Assembly: GCA_046756245.1 (NCBI GenBank)
Contig: JBHHVZ010000109.1
Coordinates: forward strand, 1-8,923
DNA: 8,923 nt
Source: G021776435 sp046756245
Lineage (GTDB): Bacteria; Pseudomonadota; Alphaproteobacteria; Caulobacterales; Parvularculaceae
Direction of reading: 5' to 3'
Within the stretch, counting starts at the first letter, position 1; every line of letters starts with the position of its first letter. Positions 4,608-8,923 of the stretch are shown here, piece by piece. The position numbers and the translations under genes are program-made. The notes under the pieces were generated by a model, which was not told the DNA's origin, ran no database searches, and saw only the letters and a program-made list of their open reading frames with translations.

Positions 4608-6899
4608 TTAATCGACCGTAACGCCGGCTTCGGCAAGAAATTCGCCTAATTCTTTACGCAGGCTCGGAACCGGCTGCGACAGCCGCGGCTTCAGCCACAC
4701 AGCGAGCGCGCCCGCATCGACGCTGCGGACCATCCGGCGGAACGGGCCGACGGCGGTGGCGGGAATGGAAAACTGACGGACGCCCAGCCCGATCAGCGCC
4801 GCCGCTATCAGCTTGTCGGCGGCCTGTTCGCCGCAATAGGACAGCGGCTTGCCGGCCTCGCCCGCCTTGTCGACGATGAGCTTCAGAAAGCTCAGAAATC
4901 CGGGATTAAGCGGGTCGAAACGCCGCTGCAGCAGCAGCGATTCGCGATCGGCGGCGAAATAGAACTGAGCCAGATCGTTGCCGCCCACCGACAGGAAATC
5001 GACCTTCGGGGCGATCACCTCCAGCCGCCAGGCGGCCGCCGGCGTTTCAATCATCGCCCCGACCTTGATGGATTCGGGCAGGTCGTCGCCACGTTTCTTC
5101 CGCCTTTCAATCTCCCGGTCGAGCAGCGCGCGCGCTTCATCGAGTTCAGCGGCGACCGTCACCAGCGGGAACAGTACGTTCAATCGACGTCCGGCCGCCG
5201 CGCCGAGAAGCGCGCGCAACTGCGGCCGCAAGAGGCCCGGTCTGTCGACAGCGACCCGAAGTCCGCGCCAGCCCATGGCGGGATTGCCCTCCGCCCCGCG
5301 CTTCATATAGGCCGCGCTCTTGTCGCCGCCGAGATCGGCCGTGCGGAACACCACCGGCTTGTCGCCCGCCAAATCCAGGACTTCGCGGTAGAGGCGCTCC
5401 TGCGCGCTCACGCGCGGTAGCTGCTGGCCGATGAGAAACTGAAGCTCCGTTCGGAAAAGCCCCACCCCCTGGGCGCCGCTGGCGTCGAGGTGCGGCATGT
5501 CGAGCGCAATGCCGGCGTTCATGAAGACGGCGACCGGCGTCCCGTCTCTGGTGAGGGTCGGCAAGTCGCGTTCTTTCGCAAACGCTTCCTGGCGCTCGGA
5601 CTGAAGCTCGCCCTTCTCGCGATAACTTTCTAGAATATCCGTACTCGGACGAATATGGACGTCGCCGCTCTGGCCGTCGATGACGACTTCATCGTCCTCT
5701 TCCAGACGCTCAAGCACGTCCGTCAGGCCGGACACCATTGGGATTTCGAGCGCGCGGGCGACGATCGTCACATGCGATGTCGCCGACGCCTCATCGAGCA
5801 CGAGGCCCTTGATCTTCGAACGGTCGTACTCAAGCAGCTCGGCGGGGCCCATGACGCGCGCAAACAGAATAGCGTCGTCAGGAAGCTGCCGGGCCGCATC
5901 CGCGTCTTCGCCCGTCAGCAGACGCAACAGGCGATGCGACAGGTCGTCGAGATCGTGCAGCCTTTCGCGCAAATAAGGATCGCGCGCCTGCATCATCCGT
6001 GCGCGATTTTCGCCCTTAACCTGTTCGACCGCCGATTCCGCCGTCAGTCCCGAGAAAACCGCTGCGCGCAAACGGTCCTTCCAGCCGCGGTCATACGCAA
6101 ACAGACGATAGGTTTCGAGAACTTCGCGCGACACGCCGCTAAGATTGGCGTTCGACGCAAGCATATTGTCGACGGAGGCGCGGAGATCGTCGAGACCATT
6201 TTCCAGCCGTTCGGCTTCGTTTGCGACATTCTCAGCGAACACGCGGTGCTTGGGCGTCGGGGCTTCATGAAAGGCGGCGTGTCCGATTGCAACGCCCGGC
6301 GCCGCCGGAAAGCCCTTCAGATGCTCCGGCCGATGGAGCATCTCGCCGACTTCCGCCGTTTCGCGCTTGCCCAGAAGTTCGCCGGAGGCGGCGACTTCGG
6401 CGAGCAGGAAGGCCACCGCCTGCGCGGCTTCGACCTCTTCGTCGGTGTAGCGGCGCGCCGCCTTGTTCTGCAGCACCAGAACGCCCAGCACCTTGCCCGA
6501 ACGGATGAGAGGAACGCCGAGGAAAGAATGAAGCGGATCCTCGCCGGTTTCAGGCCGGTAGGCGAAGGCGGGATGCAGCGGCGCCTCTGCGGTCACCAGC
6601 GGCCGCTGTTTCGCCGCCACCGCGCCGACGAGCCCCTCGCCCCATTTGAGACGCGTCTGGTGCACCGCTTCCCGCTTCAGGCCTTCGGTCGAATAGAGTT
6701 CGAGCTCGTCATCCGTGCGGCGCAGATAGATCGAGCACACGTCGGCGACGATATGGCCGGCGATCGCCTTGGTCAGATGGTCGAGCCGCTCCTGCGCCGT
6801 CGCCTCCTGGGCGACGACGTCGTGCATGCGCCGCAACAGCACCGTAATGCCGTGCTCGCCATGCCCCCCATGGGGCGGCCTGGTCTTTTCTATGCTCAT
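4608..6899 (-). CDS. ptsP: Phosphoenolpyruvate–protein phosphotransferase PtsP (enzyme I-Ntr)
   Basis: PtsP takes phosphate from phosphoenolpyruvate and passes it to NPr, starting the nitrogen-related phosphorelay that ends at EIIA-Ntr; it regulates and does not transport sugar. The 763-residue cytoplasmic protein has an N-terminal GAF domain (about 20-175; FLGVPLIRSGKVLGVLVLQN at 126-145), which in known homologues senses glutamine or 2-oxoglutarate. A helical NPr-binding part follows (about 195-330). The phosphohistidine domain has the motif ASATSHVTIVARALEIP, with His376 as the phosphoryl acceptor. The C-terminal PEP-binding barrel contains GLFRTE (480-485), FRTADLGGDK (518-527), VGGNDLAQFYFAADR (638-652) and catalytic Cys689 in SYCGEQAAD. 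All key residues are present. I chose ATG at 6899, which is 4 bases past the lysC stop with no Shine-Dalgarno sequence, suggesting translational coupling. An upstream in-frame start at 6935 would overlap lysC by about 30 bases and adds unconserved residues. Confidence 0.97.
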   Translation of the reverse strand: MSIEKTRPPHGGHGEHGITVLLRRMHDVVAQEATAQERLDHLTKAIAGHIVADVCSIYLRRTDDELELYSTEGLKREAVHQTRLKWGEGLVGAVAAKQRPLVTAEAPLHPAFAYRPETGEDPLHSFLGVPLIRSGKVLGVLVLQNKAARRYTDEEVEAAQAVAFLLAEVAASGELLGKRETAEVGEMLHRPEHLKGFPAAPGVAIGHAAFHEAPTPKHRVFAENVANEAERLENGLDDLRASVDNMLASNANLSGVSREVLETYRLFAYDRGWKDRLRAAVFSGLTAESAVEQVKGENRARMMQARDPYLRERLHDLDDLSHRLLRLLTGEDADAARQLPDDAILFARVMGPAELLEYDRSKIKGLVLDEASATSHVTIVARALEIPMVSGLTDVLERLEEDDEVVIDGQSGDVHIRPSTDILESYREKGELQSERQEAFAKERDLPTLTRDGTPVAVFMNAGIALDMPHLDASGAQGVGLFRTELQFLIGQQLPRVSAQERLYREVLDLAGDKPVVFRTADLGGDKSAAYMKRGAEGNPAMGWRGLRVAVDRPGLLRPQLRALLGAAAGRRLNVLFPLVTVAAELDEARALLDREIERRKKRGDDLPESIKVGAMIETPAAAWRLEVIAPKVDFLSVGGNDLAQFYFAADRESLLLQRRFDPLNPGFLSFLKLIVDKAGEAGKPLSYCGEQAADKLIAAALIGLGVRQFSIPATAVGPFRRMVRSVDAGALAVWLKPRLSQPVPSLRKELGEFLAEAGVTVD

Positions 6900-6903
6900 T
6901 TCG

Positions 6904-8163
6904 TCAGACCGTGTCGCTCGCCTTGTCGAGCCCATACGCCTGGTGAAGCGCGCGCACAGCGAGTTCCGTGTATTCCGAGTTGATCAATACGCTGACCTTT
7001 ATCTCGGATGTTGAAATGTTCTGGATATTGATGCCGCGTTCGGCCAGCGTCCTGAACATGACGGACGCAACGCCCGCATGACTTTTCATGCCGACCCCGA
7101 TGACCGAAATTTTTACGACGCTGTGATCTTTGTGAAGCTCCGAGTAGCCGATCGCTTCCTTGTGGGCGGCGAGGATTTCGCTGGCGCGATCAAGATCGGC
7201 TTCGTTCAACGTGAACGAAATGTTGGCTGCGCCAGGCGCCCGCGACGGGCTTTGCACGATCATGTCCACATTGATGTCGGCGTCGGCAAGCAGCGTAAAA
7301 ATCTTCGCCGCCCGACCCGGTTCGTCGCGCACTGCGAGAAGGCTGATCTTCGCCTCATCATGAGCCGGCGTGACGGCGCTGACAATGTGCTGTTCCACGA
7401 TTTCATCCTCGTCGCAGATTGTGGTGCCGGGCCCGGGCGCGTCGGGCGGATCGAAACTCGAAAGCACCCTGAGCCGGACCTTATAGGCCATGGCGAGTTC
7501 GACGGAACGGGTCTGGAGAACCTTTGCGCCGACCGACGCCATTTCAAGCATTTCCTCGTAGGAAATACGGTTAATGCGGCGGGCCTGCTTGGTGATCCGC
7601 GGGTCGGTCGTATAGACGCCGTCGACATCCGTGTAGATGTCGCAGCGCTCGGCCTTGACTGCGGCGGCAAGCGCTGCGGCCGTCGTATCCGAGCCGCCGC
7701 GCCCGAGCGTAGTGATTCGCCCGTTTTCGGTCACGCCCTGAAAACCCGAAACAATGGCGATTTCGCCGGTGTCAATCGCCGCCCCAAGCGGGTCTTCGGG
7801 AATATGCGTTATCCGCGCCCTGCCGTGCGCGCCGCCGGTTTTCACCGGAATCTGCCAGCCTTGCCAGGACCGCGCGCGGTACCCGAGATTCTGCATGATG
7901 AGCGCGAGTAGTCCCGACGTCACCTGCTCGCCGCTGGAGACAACCGCATCGTACTCCACGCAGCGCGCATCGAGGGCGGCGGCCGGCGGGCCGATTTCGG
8001 CGGTCTGGGCGGCGAGCGCGTTAGTCTGGCCGGCCATGGCGGAAACCACGACGATGACGCCATGGCCTTCATCCGCCTCCCGGCGCACGAAGCGCGCAAC
8101 GTTGCGAATTCTGTTAATATCGGCGACGGACGTGCCGCCGAATTTCATCACGATGCGCGCCAT
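6904..8163 (-). CDS. lysC: Aspartate kinase (aspartokinase)
   Basis: Aspartokinase phosphorylates aspartate with ATP, the first step toward lysine, diaminopimelate, threonine and methionine. The 419-residue protein is the single-function type with a kinase domain and two ACT domains. Visible motifs are KFGGTS at 7-12, VSSGEQ at 75-80 (aspartate binding), TTLGRGGSDTTA at 151-162 and YTDVDGVYTTDPR at 177-189 (nucleotide binding). The ACT repeats lie at about 272-335 and 350-415 (KISLLAVRDEPGRAAKIF and KISVIGVGMKSHAGV), which normally give feedback inhibition by lysine and/or threonine; effector choice cannot be read here. ATG at 8163 is preceded by GAGGAAGAGG at suitable spacing. The open frame reaches further upstream to 8262, but those residues are unconserved and run antisense into ubiG. 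The gene is divergent from ubiG and its stop nearly abuts the ptsP start, so the two are probably one transcript. Confidence 0.98.
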   Translation of the reverse strand: MARIVMKFGGTSVADINRIRNVARFVRREADEGHGVIVVVSAMAGQTNALAAQTAEIGPPAAALDARCVEYDAVVSSGEQVTSGLLALIMQNLGYRARSWQGWQIPVKTGGAHGRARITHIPEDPLGAAIDTGEIAIVSGFQGVTENGRITTLGRGGSDTTAAALAAAVKAERCDIYTDVDGVYTTDPRITKQARRINRISYEEMLEMASVGAKVLQTRSVELAMAYKVRLRVLSSFDPPDAPGPGTTICDEDEIVEQHIVSAVTPAHDEAKISLLAVRDEPGRAAKIFTLLADADINVDMIVQSPSRAPGAANISFTLNEADLDRASEILAAHKEAIGYSELHKDHSVVKISVIGVGMKSHAGVASVMFRTLAERGINIQNISTSEIKVSVLINSEYTELAVRALHQAYGLDKASDTV

Positions 8164-8234
8164 CTTGCCTCTTCCTCGCTGGCGCGTATGTCTAAGGACG
8201 CGCCCTGCGTGAAGCAAGCGAGGATCTCGCCCCA
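8164..8234. promoter_or_regulatory. Divergent lysC–ubiG control region with inverted repeat
   Basis: These 71 bp separate two divergent starts. A perfect inverted repeat, GGCGCGT (8181-8187) and ACGCGCC (8198-8204), has a 10-base spacer and could be an operator. On the minus strand TTGCTT (8212-8217) and TAGACA (8189-8194) are 17 bases apart and could form a weak lysC promoter; the inverted repeat would then cover the -10 box. The lysC ribosome site is GAGGAAGAGG (8168-8177). For ubiG, GAGGA lies 10 bases before its ATG, and I cannot pick a promoter for it, which may begin inside lysC. All assignments except the repeat itself are tentative. Confidence 0.4.
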
Positions 8235-8923
8235 ATGACCGCCGAAAACAATGCCGCTGCAACCATCGATCCGGCCGAAATCGACAAATTCAGCGCCATG
8301 GCGGAGGAATGGTGGGATCCTTTCGGCAAGTTCAAGCCTCTTCACAAATTCAATCCGATCCGGCTCGCCTATATCCGCGACGCCGTCTGCGCGCATTTCG
8401 GCCGCGACCGCCGCGACAAGGAACCGTTGAAAGGTTTGCGCTTGCTCGACGTGGGATGCGGCGGCGGCCTTGTCGCCGAACCGATGCGCCGGCTCGGCGC
8501 GGCGGTCACCGCGATTGACGCCTCCGAGCGCAACATCAAGATCGCGCGCGCCCACGCGGCGACCATGAAGCTCGATATTGATTACCGGGCGACCTCGGTC
8601 GAGGCGCTGGCGGCGGCGGACGAAGCGCCGTTCGACATCGTTCTCAATCTCGAAGTCGTCGAGCATGTGGCCGACGTCGACCTGTTCCTCAAGACCGCGG
8701 CGGGGCTGGTGAAGTCTGACGGCGTCATGGTCGTCGCGACGATCAACCGTACGCTGAAGGCTTTCGCGCTGGCCAAGTTCGGCGCCGAATACGTGCTGCG
8801 CTGGCTGCCGCGCGGAACGCACGATCCGCGAAAATTCGTCAAGCCGGAAGAGGCGCGCCGCGCCCTCGAACACGCCGGCATGACGGTGACCGCGCTCGCC
8901 GGCGTCACCTATAACCCCGTCCT
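8235..8923 (+). CDS. ubiG: Ubiquinone biosynthesis O-methyltransferase UbiG, 3' end cut off
   Basis: UbiG performs both O-methylations of the ubiquinone head group with S-adenosylmethionine, working at the inner face of the cytoplasmic membrane. The ATG at 8235 opens a frame that runs without a stop to the window end, giving 229 residues; the family is usually about 240-260, so roughly the last 15-30 are missing. The N-terminus has the family signature EIDKFSAMAEEWWDP (15-29) and FKPLHKFNPIRLAYI (33-47). The SAM loop LLDVGCGGG is at 70-78, followed by the VTAIDAS strand (about 90-96) and the LEVVEHVADVD motif. The segment FVKPEE is typical of the substrate side of this family. GAGGA 10 bases upstream is a plausible ribosome site. 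It is transcribed away from lysC; in many alphaproteobacteria these two genes are neighbours in this arrangement. Confidence 0.97.
   Translation, partial: MTAENNAAATIDPAEIDKFSAMAEEWWDPFGKFKPLHKFNPIRLAYIRDAVCAHFGRDRRDKEPLKGLRLLDVGCGGGLVAEPMRRLGAAVTAIDASERNIKIARAHAATMKLDIDYRATSVEALAAADEAPFDIVLNLEVVEHVADVDLFLKTAAGLVKSDGVMVVATINRTLKAFALAKFGAEYVLRWLPRGTHDPRKFVKPEEARRALEHAGMTVTALAGVTYNPV

Noticed and set aside
6900..6935. N-terminal extension of ptsP to 6935
   Set aside because: It would add 12 residues by overlapping the lysC end; the ATG at 6899 directly after the lysC stop is the simpler choice.
5655..6983. Long plus-strand open frame (442 codons) opposite ptsP
   Set aside because: It is antisense to a complete ptsP with all catalytic motifs. 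Its composition (rich in Arg, His, Ala, Gly) is what the opposite strand of GC-rich coding DNA produces, and no domain is recognisable.
7078..7911. Plus-strand open frame opposite lysC
   Set aside because: It is antisense to conserved aspartokinase motifs and has no recognisable domain.
8164..8262. N-terminal extension of lysC to 8262
   Set aside because: The 33 extra residues are Arg-rich and unconserved, and would overlap ubiG; ATG 8163 has a good ribosome site and opens with MARIVMKFGGTS as in the family.
8148..8873. Minus-strand open frame opposite ubiG
   Set aside because: It is the complement of the clear UbiG reading frame; the plus-strand frame carries the SAM motif and family signature.

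Overview
The window looks like a chromosomal housekeeping segment from a GC-rich alphaproteobacterium, most likely of the order Hyphomicrobiales (Rhizobiales). The basis is the close lysC–ptsP pair followed by prfA and prmC, the ubiquinone gene ubiG, strong GC bias at third codon positions, and a palindromic intergenic repeat built on an ATTCCGGG core. A placement near Methylocystis, Beijerinckia or Rhodoblastus relatives is a guess from overall appearance.

Layout. Six genes lie on the minus strand and are read from right to left: lysC (aspartokinase, 8163 to 6904), ptsP (PTS-Ntr enzyme I, 6899 to 4608), a membrane protein with a RodZ-type HTH domain and a TonB C-terminal domain (4461 to 3619), ispG (3536 to 2403), prfA (release factor 1, 2323 to 1250) and prmC (release-factor glutamine methyltransferase, 980 to 123). 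ubiG is divergent on the plus strand from 8235 and is cut by the right edge. The lysC–ptsP junction is only 4 bp and probably translationally coupled; the other minus-strand gaps are 146, 82, 79 and 269 bp. The 71 bp between lysC and ubiG must hold both start regions and contains a perfect 7-bp inverted repeat over a possible lysC -10 box. The first 122 bases are less GC-rich and have no confident gene.

How the genes relate. PrmC methylates the glutamine of the GGQ motif of PrfA, so enzyme and substrate are neighbours. IspG makes an isoprenoid precursor, which ultimately supplies the prenyl tail of the quinone that UbiG methylates. LysC opens the aspartate-family amino acid pathway, and PtsP starts the nitrogen-related phosphorelay; its partner proteins are not in the window.

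The most unusual structure is not a gene. Essentially the whole prfA–prmC spacer (987-1248) is a nested palindromic repeat: four 7-base units of the NAGGGAT type at each end in opposite orientation, enclosing four alternating copies of an ATTCCGGG-type arm that can pair in two mutually exclusive ways. The second item of interest is the HTH–membrane–TonB protein. I see no phage, transposase, CRISPR, toxin, defence or secondary-metabolite system, and I do not claim a new biological system here.
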